Source of the DNA: Montifringilla adamsi
Lineage: Eukaryota > Chordata > Aves > Passeriformes > Passeridae
Reading direction: 5' to 3'
Length of the DNA: 64,000 nucleotides
Assembly (NCBI GenBank): GCA_017590115.1
Contig: JAGGNK010007448.1
Span: forward strand, 3,450,815 to 3,514,814
Both the position numbers and the translations under genes were made by a program. Below the pieces are notes generated by a model that was given only the letters and a program-made list of their open reading frames with translations, was not told the DNA's origin and did not search any database. Below, piece after piece: positions 34,791 to 48,075 of the stretch. How positions within the stretch are numbered: position 1 is the stretch's first letter; each line of letters starts with the position of its first letter.

Positions 34791-35892
34791 GAACACGATG
34801 GATTTGAGGTTATTTAGTGCCAGCTTTTCACCCAAATTTCCCTTGGAGAAGCTGCCTGCTGGGGTGGCTGCAAGATCAGCAGAGCCCAGCCTGACATGGG
34901 GACATTGAGAAATAGCTTCCTTTTAGCTTGTCACCACCAAAAAAAAAATGATCTGGAGTCACTGGGAAACAGAAGAGAGGGTGTCCTGTTGCCACAGCCA
35001 CTTAGGAGAAGGTAAGCACACTGTAAATCTGCCCCAGCATGTCTCCATGACCTCAGGCACTGGTGAATTATAAAGGTTTAATGCAAACCCTGTGAAGCAG
35101 CAGTTACTTACTCCAAATTTACTGAGCATTAATTTCAGCGAGGCCCCACTCCTGTAGAGCAAGGCAGGATGAAAGAGGAGAGACCAGTTGGATTTTGCCA
35201 GGTACAGGAGCCCCTTCAGTTCCCCACCTCTCAGCCTTAACCACTGCTTGAAGTGTGGTTGGACCAGGCTGCAGGGAGAAAGGAGAGCACCAGTATCATC
35301 CCCACAGCAGCCCCTGGTGCTGTGGACAGGACCTGTCCCCGTGTCCCACTTAATTGCCAGCCATAAACAGCCTGACAATATCAGTAGCTGCCTTACCCCC
35401 TGGCTCAGGGAGAATTAGCATTTAAATGGAGGTGTTTCAGGAGGTAAATCACACCAGCGATCCCTGGTGCTCCTGGGCTGGTGGGAGGTGTCTGCATGGC
35501 TGCTGCTCAGCACCATCCCCTCCACACACCCCCAGGCTGAGCCCCAAACCCTCCATGGGGCTGGCAGCTCCTGTCCCTGCTGCCATCAGCACTGTGCTCT
35601 GCCAACACAACCTGATCTTCCGACAGAGCATCTCCCAACATCCCCCAGATACCACAGCCCTCCTCAGGGCCACACAGGCTCAGCAACACCACTGAGCACT
35701 GAAGGGAACTCAGCCAGTGGTACCCACCACTGTGGCACTGAGAGTGAACGTGAGGTTCATCAATCACCTCCATGGAGAAAAAGTACATCCCCTCCTGAAG
35801 CCATTTCAAAAGAAAAGACAAAGGAATTCGCTCTGAGAGGAGAGATGGAGAGGCTGTGAACAACAATCAGAAACACCCATGGATGGAGAAAA

Positions 35893-36105
35893 GCAAAAGA
35901 ATCACAGGCTCAGAGATTTGTGATAAAGTTGGAATGGACTTTAAAATTCATCTCCTTCCACTGCCTGGCATGGCAGGGACACCTTCCACTGTGCCAGGCT
36001 GCCCCAAGCCCTGTCCAGCCTGGCCTTGGGCACTGCCAGGGATCCAGGGGCAGCCACAGCTGCTCTGGGCACCCTGTGCCAGGGCCAGCCCACCCTCTCA
36101 GTGGA
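35893..36105 (-). mobile_element. CR1 LINE 3'-end fragment
   Basis: Reverse orientation: AGAATCACAGGCTCAGAGAT, GGACACCTTCCACTGTGCCA, CTGTCCAGCCTGGCCTTGGG and AGCTGCTCTGGGCACCCTGT in CR1 order. Confidence 0.85.
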
Positions 36106-39100
36106 TCAGCAGCCTTGTCCTGAGCCTAGAGCCTGGTAGCAGGAGCACCATGACATATCTGGCCTGTGTGCCATTCCACCTTGAGTGGCAGGTCTGGGGA
36201 ATACCCAACACCTCTGGATGGAGAGAAACTTGCCCATCTGCAAGGGGCTGGAGCTGCTCAGAGTCTGCCAGGAGGATCCATGCCTTGTTCCATGTATCTG
36301 CTTTCCAAGGTGTCTCCCTGCATTAGCTCTGACACCACTGACAGCCAAAGGCTCTGACCTTGTCAGCTTGCATAAGTTCAGCAGCTTCCAGCTCTTTAGG
36401 ACCTGATGAGAAGACGACAGCCAGACCTCCTGGAGCAGCTCATGGAGCTCCTGCCCACGAGGCTGTGGCCACTGCGAGATGACCTGGGCACAGCTTCCCT
36501 ATGGGAACGATTTGTCCAAGCTGAGAGAGCTGGAGGCAGGCTGGACACTTCCTGTGGGTGCAGATTGCAGTGCTGAGCTGAGCCAAGGCTATGGATCCTC
36601 TCCCACAGGTTGTTTGGGTGCTGTTTGCAATCCTTTCCAAAATGCTGTTCCTCCTGGCGCTTTCCTTGGCATTGTTGTAAGGAGCCAACAAATGCAAAAC
36701 TCCCACGGACTCCAGAGAAGCCAGGACTACCTGCTGGGGTTTCCCAAGGAGGCTGGTGCCTGACTTGATCCAGTTCCTCTGGGATTTGGGCACAGCATCC
36801 TGTGCACCAACAGCCCCAGTTTTCCAGGAAAACCCACACCCCAGCTGTGGTGCCCTGGGAAGCACAAGCACAGCCTTTTAATATTAATATTTGCCTTTCC
36901 AATGTAAATTCAGACCCAGCACTCTCCACTCAGCACACACATCCATTCTCTTTAGCAATTTGAGATCTTAAACATTTCTTTTTTTTCCCCCTCTCCTAAG
37001 CTTCATTGTTAACCTTTAAGATGAAGATAAGGCATAAAGGTTTGGAAAGGAATCAGGAGGGACCTTGGAAAAGAGCCAGGAGCAGTGTTAATACTGGGCT
37101 GCACATCATATCTCTTCACTTCTTCTCTCCCCCCAGGGTGACTCGGACTGCTCTTGACTACCACCATGGTATTACAAACTCTAATGAGGTTTGGAAAATA
37201 AGAAACCCACTGCGGCGTGGGAGAAACTAATAGAAATTGTTTTGTCTTCTCTCTATTAGTCATTAGAAGCAGAAGAAAAACAGCCACAGGCAATGGCAGG
37301 GCTGCAATACCACCACACATTTCATATACTGGCACTCTGACAATGTCATTTCAGCGCAGTTATTGCTCCCACGTCCCCTCCACACCAGACCTCCCGTACA
37401 CCAGTGTGGGCTCCAGCTGTGCCAGCATCCCTGTGCCACCATCCCACGCCCAGGGTGACCCCAGTGCCTGCCCAGGGTGCCCATGCACGGTGTTTGGCCA
37501 GCCCATGGCTCTACCAGCACGGACCATCGCCAGCCTGGTGTCCCCAAGGGACAGGCAGTGCCCAGGCAGGGGAAGTTCCACAAGCAGCAGCACTGCCAGG
37601 CAGCCAGAACATATGGAGAATTAGCTGGGATTTGTGACTGCAGCTGCAGAGCTGCCTTTCTGTGTGTGAACTTAATTACAGAACCACAAAACTACGCACA
37701 GGGTGAGATGACAGCACCTGCAGTGACCTCACCCCTGCCACCCTCCCAGGGAACTGTGGTGCCAGGAGCCAAGCCCCACTCCTGGGCTCAGCGAGGTGCC
37801 TGGAGCACTTCCCACATCCCCTCCCTCCTCCCAGCTCTGCGGCCATCGCGCCCCGGGTGCCTGATGACAAGCGGCAGCGCTGCCACACCTTCCAGATGTT
37901 TGCCTGCTGCCCACAGCACGGGCACAGATGGTGAGAGGCAGCATTCCCTGCAAAGCTGGGGCCAGGCACGCAGGCTGCTCTGCCTGTGCTGGGCTCCTTC
38001 AGCCCGTGCTGAGGGAGATGAACCGGCGCAAACACCTCGAGCTTTCATCTCCAGGGAGGTGTTATTGAAGGCAGCAGCCCACGGGACACTCCTCCTGCAG
38101 CCCAGGCAGGGCACAGCAGCAAAGAGCATCTTTGGGGCACAGGGATGCTGGGTCTGTCCCCAGCCCCTGCTCCAGCTTTCCTCTGCACAGAGCCACCAGC
38201 ATCCAAACCAGGTCACACTGCCCAGGAATCAGGTGCAGAGGAAGATTTACGGGGTATGGATTATGCAGGAGGGAACAGGAGGGCTCCCAGCAGAGCTTGT
38301 CCACCACTTTTGGGACTCTGGGTACAACTGATGGGGCCCAAGCCCAAACCCAGCACTTGCTTTCAGGTTTATGCAGTCACGAGCTACACTGCAACACAGA
38401 GCAGCAAATCCTCCACCTCTGGAGAGGACACTTGAAATGGGAAAGAGGAAGACAAGATTTTCTGCTGCACTGAGGACTGCATCCAAGCCCTGCTGCTACC
38501 TCGGGAGCAGGTATGGCTTGACAGCTGGCATAGCTGTGGAGTGCTCAGATGTCCCCACGCTGGTGACTGTTCCTGACTGCATTGCCTGGAGCAAGGATTC
38601 ACATTGCTAAGTCAATGTCAGGCTGATTTAGTCCTTGGATGGGGAATCTCCATCAACCAGTGCTTGCACTAGCAAGGAAGAGCAGTGATGGGCTGCTGAA
38701 TGTCAGCCTTGTCCCTGGAGGTGACACTGAAGGGGTCCCATGGTGTGAGCAGCACAAACCCACAACCCAGCTAATGGGGACCAGCACAGTGTCCATACAA
38801 CGATGGAAAAATGCTGCTATCACATCCTGAAGTCACAATTTACTGCCTCAAACCCTCTTGTCTCATTCTCCCCTTGATTTTCATGTGAACATAACCTGTA
38901 TTTTCATGTGTCCTGAGTGGGTACAGAGCTCCCGTGGCCCAGGAGCAGCTGCAGCTCTTGTGAGATGAGGAAGGAAGAAGCAGCAATTCCTCTCTGCAAG
39001 GCTACAAAGCCAATAAGGACCCCCTGGGAAGAAAGGTACTCCATAAATCTGAGCTGTTATTATAAAGCCAATCTCCACCACATCTCTTAATAATGCAGAT

Positions 39101-39404
39101 TAACTGTGCAGTACCACCACTATAATTAATATCATAAAAGTCAGAGATGGGAAAGGCCAGCGAGGCCATCCCATGGACTGCTCCCCACAGCACAGGGAAA
39201 GGGGAAAACTCCTGAGTGTCATCAGAGCCTGGGTCAGTGAAGGCAGACTTGGCAGTGCTGGGCACCGTGAAGGGAGTGGTGACAAGGAGGAGGGGGCACA
39301 TGGATCACCACATCTCTGGCAAAGCCAGGAGGGGAGCAGAGCCCAGCTCTTGGTTCTGCAAGTACCCAGTGCCAACCTCTCATCCCTCCTCTCCTGTCCA
39401 TACA

Positions 39405-40020
39405 ATCGGGGAATTATTTAGGTTGGAGAAGACCTTTAAGATGACTGAGTCAGACCATTAACGCAGCACTGCCAAGGCCACCACTAAGCCATGTCCCCAG
39501 GTGTGACACCCACATGCCTTTTGAATCCCTCCAAGGATGGTAAAACTTCACCGCTGACCTGAGCAGTCTGTGTCAGGGCTTGTCACTACTTTTGGTGAAG
39601 AAATTTTTCAAATATCCAGTATAAACATCACCTGGGGCAACCTGAGGCTGTTTCATCTTGCCCTACTGCTTGTCACTCAGGAGAAGAGACCAACCTCTCA
39701 GTGTCTCCCCTCAAAGCTCCTTTTCTCCAGGCTAAACACCCCCAGCTTCCTCACTGACTTGTGCTCCAGAACCTTCCCCAGTTCCTTTCCCTTCTCTGGA
39801 CACACTTCAGCACCTCAATGTCCTTTTTTTGAGGGGCCCAGAACTGAGCCCAGGATTTGAGGTGCTCTTCACCAGTACAGAGTACACAGGGACAATCACT
39901 GTCCTGGTCCCTCTGACCACACTATTGCTGGTACAAACCAAGATGCCACTGGTCTTCGGGGTCACCTGGGGACACTGCTGGCTTCTCTCCCAAATCCTTA
40001 TGGGCGTCACCATCAACTTT
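39405..40020 (-). mobile_element. Longer CR1 LINE fragment
   Basis: Reverse orientation CR1 of about 600 bp: GTTGGAGAAGACCTTTAAGA near the 3' end, then CATGTCCCCAGGTGTGACA, CTTGTCACTCAGGAGAAGAG, TTTTCTCCAGGCTAAACACC and TGGACACACTTCAGCACCTC. It is the longest CR1 copy in the window. Confidence 0.85.
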
Positions 40021-40837
40021 TCATCAGGTGGACTCAGAAGACCTCAGGGAACCCCCTGACAGCTTTGTGGGGACATGGGTGAGGGGACACGAGTGTGAAC
40101 TGATCATGGCAGGGCAGGTTCTTTGCAGGAAGAGCTCATGTCCCAACCCAGCTTCCCAAGGGATGAGCATTCCCCCAGACCCTGCACCTCCCATCCCACA
40201 AGGAGCTTCCAGAGCCAGGAGACGCAACCCTGCCATACACACACAGAGAGCTCAGCAGCATTCCCAGGCTCAGATTCCCCTGCCCAGGGACCAGCACTGC
40301 TCCTCACTGCCTCCCAACCCACAGCCCAAGCCCCAAGGCACTCTCCCTTCCTCCACATCCCTCTCTCATCTTCCTCTTGAGCTCTGCATGGCCCTGGCAC
40401 CGCTCCCTGCCTGCTCGTGGGGCTGGCACTGTGGCAGTGGGCAGGGCAGGAGGGACACAGCCCTGCCTGGCACAGCCCTGCTGCTGCTGCGTGGCAGCTC
40501 CGTGGTGTGTGCTGCGGGATCGGCTGTGGGAATGCAAATCTGCGCTTCCCCCGCCGCAGCAGCGCTAACAAGATAATGAGTATTTTCATCAGCTGCACAG
40601 AATACAAACATATGCACAGGCTGGGGGAGTGGGGAGCAGGGCTGGGGGGGAGGAACAGCTCCCTGGCATCCTTCACTGCAGGGGCAGCAGCTCCACTGCC
40701 AGGGAAAGGAAAGTTCTGGTCTCTGAGCCAGGAGAGGCCCATGGATGACATTCCCTCAGCTCCAGTGGGTGCTGGCACTGTCTGACAGCAGTGCCTTGGC
40801 TCTGGGCTGTGCTGGTGTCTGTAAGAGCCTTCCACCC

Positions 40838-41000
40838 CTGCCATGAGACCTCCCACTGTCCCAGGCTGCTCCCAGCCCTGTCCAGCCTGGCCTTGGGCAC
40901 TGCCAGGGACCCAGGGGCAGCCACAGCTGCTCTGGGCACCCTGTGCCAGGGCCTGCCCACCTTCTGATTCAGTAAATTCTTCCTTATCTAAATCTCGCAA
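40838..41000 (-). mobile_element. CR1 LINE fragment
   Basis: Reverse orientation: CACTGTCCCAGGCTGCTCCC, GTCCAGCCTGGCCTTGGGCA, AGCTGCTCTGGGCACCCTGT and CTTCCTTATCTAAATCT. Very similar to the copy at 35.9-36.1 kb. Confidence 0.85.
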
Positions 41001-43634
41001 TCATGGATGTACAATTGATTTTGGGCTCTGGCTGCAGGGGCAGCCACTGTGGCCATCCCTCTTCCTCTTCCTCCCTCTCCCTGGGGCTGAGGCACATGCT
41101 GGGAGCAGTGGGGCTCTCACAGGCAATGACCAAACAGCAGAGGCTGACCCTCTGTGAGGTTTTCCTGCTACCTGCACAGATAGGAATGAACTGGAGCAGC
41201 TCAGAGGTGCATCCAGAGCTGGGATGGGACAGCAGGAGCAGGAGGTGGCTGCAATGGCCGTGTTCACCAAGGATATGATGGCCCATTTCCCAAATCCTAC
41301 CTGCAGGTGATGCAGAACCAGCTGAGAACTCCAGTATTTGAACAATTTCTGTTACAAGGCATCTCTTCCACCCTGGACCCCTGCATTGTCTGACACCACA
41401 CCTGCTTTAGTTTTTGTAGAATAAAAAATGCTCCCAACCTGCTGCAGAAGCATGTGGCTGCAGACTGGGCAACACCAGCTCAAAGCCACACAATCTGTCA
41501 TCCTTTTTGGTGGGATGAGAACTTTGAAATGGAAAGGGATGCAACAGAAACCTAACTAACTGATGGAATGCTGTGCTAATTGCATTAGTCATTTATACAC
41601 TGGATTGGAAAAAACCTCACTGCTGAACCTGGCCAGTGAAGATGTGCTCAAAATACAGTGTGTGTCTGTGGGCTCTGAAACATCCCATACATCCCACAGC
41701 AGATCCCACCTTCACAGAGCTGCTGAACTACTAATAACCCCTTAGCTGCTACTCAGGACCACAGCATGAGGTGTTAGCCTGGCTTGGAAAGACATCATTG
41801 CTTCCAACTAGCGTGTCTGAGGCTTCAAAGTTGTGAACAGGTAATAGAACTGCAGCAACAAACAATAAAAAGATGAATGAAATGGAAGGCAGCCACTGGA
41901 AAAGAGATCCATCCATTATCCTGGCCTGAAGGGTAATAGGTAAACAAGGCACTGGTGCACTGGCTGGCGCTGAGCTCAGGAATAATAAACAGCACAATTA
42001 TAACTCCTGTGCTTGGAGGTTTCAAAGAGAGGGAGAAAAATAGTGGAGGGGGAGGGAAAGGGTGTTAATGTAACCACTTACAGACATGACATTTCTGAGG
42101 GGGAAGCAGGATGTCCCTGCCTGGGCTGGCCCGTGAGCTCCAAGCCAGGGCACCAGCAAAGCCCCTCCAGCCTCTCACACCCAGGTGTGAGGCTGAGCCC
42201 CCATCCCAGTGCCTGGCAGCACCCACGGGTGGGAGGGCACCAGGTGAACAGTGGATGGGTGGAGATGTTTCCCAAACAGCCCTGGCAGGGATGGCACTGA
42301 GCTGCCAGCTCACCCTGCTACCACTGCTGGTTTATTGAGGGATGAGAAACATGGAGGGGAGGAAGAGACAGATTTAAAACAAACTGGCCAAACTGCCCAT
42401 CAACATCATGAGAATTGCCCACATCATCTCAGTGACCTGACAGCACAAATGGAGCTGTGTGGAGGCAGAGCCTACTGGAAGCACTGGGGCAGTGCCCATC
42501 CCTCCCTGCAGCACCCCTGGCAGCTCAGCACCACCTCCAACCTGCTCCCTTCCCTTCCCCAGGGCTGCAAAGAAGCAGCAACCCTGTTTTATAAATGGGA
42601 ATAGGGGGAACAGCATCCTCCAGGGACTGAGTTGCAGAGGGAAGGGTGATTCCAATTTGCAGGAAGGTGCTCAGCACAGCACAGCACGGCAGCCCTGGCT
42701 CCTCCACAGCCATCCTCCCTGGATATGGAGGAGGGAAATGGGATATGGAGGAGGGAAACCACTTGGTGCTTAGCAGGGAGGGAGCACCAACATGAATGCT
42801 CTCCCTGCCTCCTGCCACAAAACCATTCAGGCTCCTTACCTGCCCTCAATACCTCCCTGGACTCGCTGCATCTCTGCTGGGAGGAATCAAACAGGGGTTG
42901 TGTGGGTGTTCCTGTGTCCTCCTGGGGCTTTGCCAGGCTGGAGCAACAGCCAGGATGAGAGGCAGAGGTAGGGATGGGAAGGGACTCTGGTAAGGAGAGA
43001 CATCTGTTCCCAGCTGCCATGCATTGCCCTGACATCCCATTTGCCATGCTGCAATAATCTAGCAAATAAAGCTGGCTCCACGGGCAGTATTTTGGGATTT
43101 CTCCATATTAATGGCATAAATGCAACAGTCTGAAACTGCAAACAGCTTTTAAACAAAAATATCTATTCCCTCATGGCAAAGAGACAACACAAAAACAGAT
43201 AAAGAATGAGCAAACAACTCATTTGGAAAATAATTCCTCAGTGATTTGGGAACGGCACAGGGCTCAGGCTCTGCCCCACCGTGAGGCAACGGGGGGAAAA
43301 TCACTCTAATCTAGTCTTTAGTGAGCTGCATCCATTGCTGAGCCTCTCAGCTAGACCAGGAGGTGTGACTGGAATAGATCAGCTCCAATCCCATCTCCTT
43401 ATTAACCTCACAGAGCATTTTGCCAACGGGAACAGCCTTCTTTAAGGAGAGGAGAGGGGTGCCCAGAAGAAGATGGCTCTGAATGTGCTTTTGGCTCAGC
43501 AGTGGAAGGACCAAGGAAGGCTTCTGGTGAGTGATGGAAGATCCCTCTCCAGTCCCCTCCCAAAGTGCCCACGAGGGACTGCACAGGAGAAGCATCACTG
43601 GAGGAGTGCTTTGATTTAAATCCTTGCAGTAAGG

Positions 43635-43655
43635 CAGCAGCAGCAGCAGCAGCAG
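43635..43655. repeat. (CAG)7 trinucleotide run
   Basis: Seven perfect CAG units in intronic sequence. No coding frame is supported. Confidence 0.9.
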
Positions 43656-44344
43656 CGATGCCATGGTGCATTCCTCCAAGCAGGAGCCTTGATGCTGGCA
43701 TGTCCAACAGAGCAGCTGAGCACCCCAACCTCCACACAAGCCATCAGTGGTTATTAAACCACCTCAGTACAGGAGAAGCTGCCCACAGAGCTCCTAGCTG
43801 CTGATGGCTGGAGCAGAGCTGCAGGGATGCTGTGGCTGCATTGTCACTGATGGATGGGGCTGCATTGTCACTGATGGATGGGGAAAAGGATCCTTGGCAC
43901 CAGCAGGAAGGGCCACGTGAGCAGGGCCAGGCTCTAGGCAGCACAAGGAGGTGTTCCATCAGTGCTGGGGTGCATGTGGAGCACGTGTGGAGCACACAGC
44001 AGGGACCAGGCTGGCTGCTGCCCAGCCCTGCTGGGGTACACTGGCCTCAGCAGCCAGAATCTGCTTCCTCCACCCATCCCCTGGGTGTTGCCATCCCCTC
44101 AGTCACACAGCTGAAGTCTTTGGATAAATGCCTGAGCCCCTAGGATAGAATGAAATCTATTAAAGGGGAAACACAACATCTGAAGCAGCGCTGACTGCAA
44201 CCACACATTGGTCTGAGACCTCCCAAGCTGTTCTGTATCTCACATCCACCAGTGCTCTGCATCCTGAAGGCACCCAGTGCACATTCCCAGCCTTTCCAGC
44301 TGGTCAGATACCATAAAGCCATCACTGCTACACCTGGTCCATCC

Positions 44345-44645
44345 CACTGGTGTGCTGAGCATGGCCAGGAGGGTGCCAAGAGGAGGGACCAGGCTCTGCT
44401 CAGTGATGCCCAGCAGTGGGACCAGAAAAAGATGATGGGCAGAAACTGCTGCCCAGGAAGTTCCATCTGAACATGAGAAAGAAACTTCTTCACAGTCCAG
44501 TAACCAAGCACTGGAACAGATTGCCCAGAGAGGGTGTGAAGTCTCCCTCACTGGATTATTCAAGAACTGCTTGGATGCAATCCTGTGCCCTGTGCTCCAA
44601 TTGGACCAGATAACCCAAAGTGGTTCCTTCCGTGGAACCTGGTCC
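44345..44645 (+). mobile_element. CR1 LINE 3'-end fragment
   Basis: GGACCAGGCTCTGCTCAGTG, GGGCAGAAACTGCTGCCCAG, AAGTTCCATCTGAACATGAG, CACTGGAACAGATTGCCCAG and GATGCAATCCTGTGCCCTGT in CR1 order. Confidence 0.88.
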
Positions 44646-45489
44646 ATTCTGCAGCCACTAGAAGGGCAGAGACTCTAATTAATCAGTGCTGCAGCCCCTT
44701 AGGTGGCAAAGAGACCTCCCTGACCCTCAGGGGATGGAAATTCTGCAGTAACTGATAAGTGTTGCCCAGGCTAGGGTGTGCAAGGTAGCTTTTCCCAGCA
44801 CAAAGGCTCCCTCCCCACCCCATGCTGACATGCCTGGCAGATTGAGAATATCCTATTTATTAAAGACACTGAGGATGCGGCGACATGGGAAGCAGACACC
44901 ATTCAAAAGATTGTCACATCTGCATAGCTAAAGGACCCCAGCAGTCATAAATCCCTCTAAAATACTCATCCCCTTGTTCTGATAGCAGGTTCTTGCTCCT
45001 ACTTCGCAGAAACAGGCTTTTAATCCCTAGTATTAGGCAGCTTCCTGCTATGTTTCAAATGCACCAAATTAAGGGCTTCTCTAACAGCTGGTGTCTTAAT
45101 GCTCAGAGAGGTTCTTGAATATCTATGAAAATCAGAGGCAAATTACATCTTTTAGTTAATAATTTCTTCTCCATTAACCTCCTTCTCTTCCCTTGTTAAG
45201 GAATGATGTAATGGTGCTTCCACACCGTGACCTGCCGACACCCCTGGCAGCCTGGCCCTGGGGGAGGACACTGCAGGGAGCTGAGCCCTTCTCATCACTG
45301 CCTGCTGCTTTTGGAGCCTCACTCAGATGGGAAAAGGGCAGCTGCGCTGACCTTCCAGGCTGCTGGAAGCATTTCTGGAGCACAATGTGCTGCGAGCTCT
45401 GCAGAGCCACTGCATGGCACGCCACAGCCTGCACCACGTGGGCAGCTTGGCAGGATGCTCCTGCTCCAGACCTGCTTTCTCCTGCTCCT

Positions 45490-46080
45490 CACTGCTACTA
45501 ACTTAACATATAATAACAAAACAATTACAATTATAAACACGTTAGACACAAACACAAACATCACAGTTACTTCTTATGTGTTTTAGCCTGAAAAATAAAA
45601 ATTAATAGCACCTTTATGCTCCCTCACAAAGATTAAAATAACTACCTTATATTTACAAAGTAAACATATAATTCTCATTACAAAACCAGAAAACAAAACT
45701 ACAACTATTCATCCCTTCGTTATACAAAACCCATCACAATGTAAAGAAAAAATCTCGTCTCAATAGAGAACAAAAAGGTACATTTTTTATTAAAGTCACA
45801 AAAGCACTCACTACCCTAAAATTAACCTAGAAAATAAACAACCTAATATAAGTAAACCAGTAATCCCTAAAAGAAAACCCCAAAAACTAAGTATTCTCAA
45901 AAAAATCAGGGAAAAAAAAACAATTACAAAAAAAGCCACATTAAGACAACAAAGAATCTGTAGAATTCCCCAGTGTTCATCATTCACCAAAAAAAAAACA
46001 AAACAAAACAAAAAAAAAAAAAAAAAACAAAACCCCTCTAATTTTTAAAATAATTCTAATTCTAGGACTAAAGAAACCCA
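45490..46080. repeat. G-poor, A/C-rich block of unknown origin
   Basis: About 590 bp in which G is very scarce on the plus strand and A dominates, in sharp contrast to flanks of mixed composition. It ends with an A-rich run (about 45990-46030) and GGACTAAAG-like sequence. On the minus strand a 66-codon hydrophobic frame (45811-46011) is open, but skewed G/T composition alone would produce hydrophobic codons. It could be a decayed LTR element or another mobile sequence; I could not match it to a mitochondrial gene or a known family. Confidence 0.5.
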
Positions 46081-47534
46081 GCAGGCTGTACAAAGCACTT
46101 GGCTGTCACTGCACAGCTCCTCACTGGGAAAAGCTTCTCCCCACTGCACATCCCAGCCAGCCTGGCAGGAGTGGGCCCAGCCCTGGGAAGGAGGACTAAC
46201 AGCCCCTTTTTAACCACAAAAGCTGTCAGGCAGAGCCCCAAGGAATGCCTTCTGGCCCTGGAAGGTGCCATCCCAACACCTCAGGTGTTTTATTCCAAGG
46301 GCAACCCCAGCAGGAACTGCTCCTGGTCCAGCTCAGGACTGCCCAGAGCTGCCATCCTCATGATGCCCTCAGAGGGGAACACTTGAAGCAGCCACGTGCC
46401 CCAGGACAAAGCAGCCCCACAGACAATCCTTGTGGGCTTTCCAGATGGAATTCAGCCCTGAACAGGGGATACATTTGCTACCTGGAAGGAACAAAGCATC
46501 CCTTAGACCCACCAGCTCATGGAAAACTTCATCTCTGCAGCCCTGGCTCTGCTCTGATGGACCCACTGACCATTCTAACATGAGGGAGAGAAAGCAAAGA
46601 GGAAACTGCTGGGAAAATTGCCTTTGTGTCCTGTCAGTTCTCACTCCCAGCAAAAGCTTTTGCTGATGCAGTTTGTAATGCCTCTGTCATCAAGAGAGCA
46701 GAAGGCCAGAGCTGAGCTTGAATCCACAGCCAGGGAAGTTTTGATCAGCTGGGCAAAAACACCTGGAAGAACTCTGTGGGCAGCAGAGATGAGGACCCAC
46801 AGGTCCAGCTGAAATCAGAGGCAGCAATGAGGTGTTGGTGCCTGAACAGGAAATAAACTGTGCTGGGAAGGGAGAGCTGTGTCTGGCTGGGGTGTGGGCT
46901 GGAGCCTCTCCTGACTGATTAGTGCTGCTGCTGCTTCAAAACTCACAGAGCCACCCTGGCTTACACCTGATCAAAACACAGCTGCATTCAGAAGACATGA
47001 TGAAAAATAACTAAAAAACTCACCTGCCAGCCCTGAATTCAGCAAGCTCTCCTCTGTGAGCCCTGCAAGGTGAAGGCATTCACCTTCAGCTCATTTACAT
47101 GATTTATCATGCTATATCCACAGCTCCTCCCAGCACTGTGATGGGGACACTGAATAAAACCAGCTGGCACAGGCTGGAATCACAGCAAAGGAAATGCTCT
47201 TTCACACCACACACAACCAGCTTGTTGTTGCAGGATATCACTCATGGAGATGGAATACATCAGTGCTCAGAAAGAGATAAGGCAACACTCCTGAGAAAGG
47301 CCCACAGAGCCCAGCTGGATGTGTCTCATCCTGACAAGACACAGACCAGCCCAGGAGGGTCCTGTGCTGCTGCCAGAGGGAAGGATGAGCAGGCAGGAAA
47401 GCCATGGATGCTCCTTGTCCTCTTGCTCTCTCCCCCTCATGAGCTAATCAGAGATGCTGGCTCTGTGCCACTGGACTTCACTCCCATCTCACCACCCTGA
47501 TATTCCCAAAACGACGAGCAGAACTAGGACATAC

Positions 47535-47723
47535 CTGAAGGTCATCTGGAACACCTGCCCTTGGTTGACATGCTGGCTCCTGTTGTTGTAGCCGTGCAGC
47601 ATCTCCCCAAAAAGGGTGTCATTGAACTTGGCATCCGCCTTCAGGCACTTGGGGCCCTCGCAGATGTCAGACAGCATCAGGCAGGACTTCCCATCCGGGG
47701 CCAGCTTGTACTCCTCCACACAC
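47535..47723 (-). CDS. ASTN2: ASTN2 internal exon: EGF-like 3 end and entry to MACPF region
   Basis: The exon reads CVEEYKLAPDGKSCLMLSD, which finishes EGF-like repeat 3, and then passes into CEGPKCLKADAKFNDTLFGE and QGQVFQMTF, the segment leading into the MACPF domain. Two N-glycosylation sequons are visible (NDT and NRS), as expected for an extracellular region. The acceptor is CCCCACAG and the donor is TTCAG|GTATGT. The 189 nt are one base (finishing Gly), 62 codons, and two bases of an Arg codon completed by the next exon. Compared with my recollection of the human protein there are only conservative changes. The frame stays open past the donor, but that tail is intronic. Confidence 0.97.
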
Positions 47724-47934
47724 CTGTGGGGCACCACAGGCCACGGGAGATGAGCCAGGCACACAGCAACCCACCCCACGAGCCTCTGCCAGCCCAGCCA
47801 AGCACCACCAACACCTGCAGCAGTTGTTTGGACACGGGAGGGGTCACAGAGCCCAAATCCTCTGCTCTGGCTGGGTTGGTGACCAGTGAATGGGGGCTTG
47901 GCTCCCAACTCCCCTCCCTCCTGCAGCAGCGTGG

Positions 47935-48075
47935 CCCATCTGCCTGCAGTGATGTTTTGTGGGGCTTGGAGCACCCTGGTCTGAGGGAAGGTGTCTCTGC
48001 CCATGGCAGCGGGGTGGAATAAGAGGAGCTTTCAGGTCCCTTCCAACCTAAACGATTCCATGATTCCATGCTGTC
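47935..48075 (+). mobile_element. CR1 LINE 3'-end fragment
   Basis: Ends with GGTCCCTTCCAACCTAAACG followed by ATTCCATGATTCCATG, the CR1 3' tail repeat; preceded by AAGGTGTCTCTGCCCATGGC. Confidence 0.85.

Larger units (their letters stand above)
30214..47534 (-). other. ASTN2 intron, 17.3 kb
   Basis: No exon or gene recognised. It holds CR1 fragments (31.46, 35.89, 39.41, 40.84 and 44.35 kb), a (CAG)7 run at 43635-43655, a C13 run at 30656-30668, candidate conserved non-coding blocks near 30.7-31.0, 34.5-34.8 and 44.85-45.19 kb, and the G-poor block at 45.49-46.08 kb. Confidence 0.85.

Noticed and set aside
37477..38331. 284-codon plus-strand frame in the 17-kb ASTN2 intron
   Set aside because: Composition is intronic, there is no recognisable motif, and similar frames overlap it on the other strand.
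40104..41000. 298-codon minus-strand frame
   Set aside because: Its N-terminal part reads through a CR1 fragment and the rest matches nothing; judged a chance fusion with repeat sequence.
45490..46080. Nuclear copy of mitochondrial DNA
   Set aside because: The strand skew is suggestive, but no mitochondrial protein, tRNA or rRNA could be recognised; left as origin unknown.
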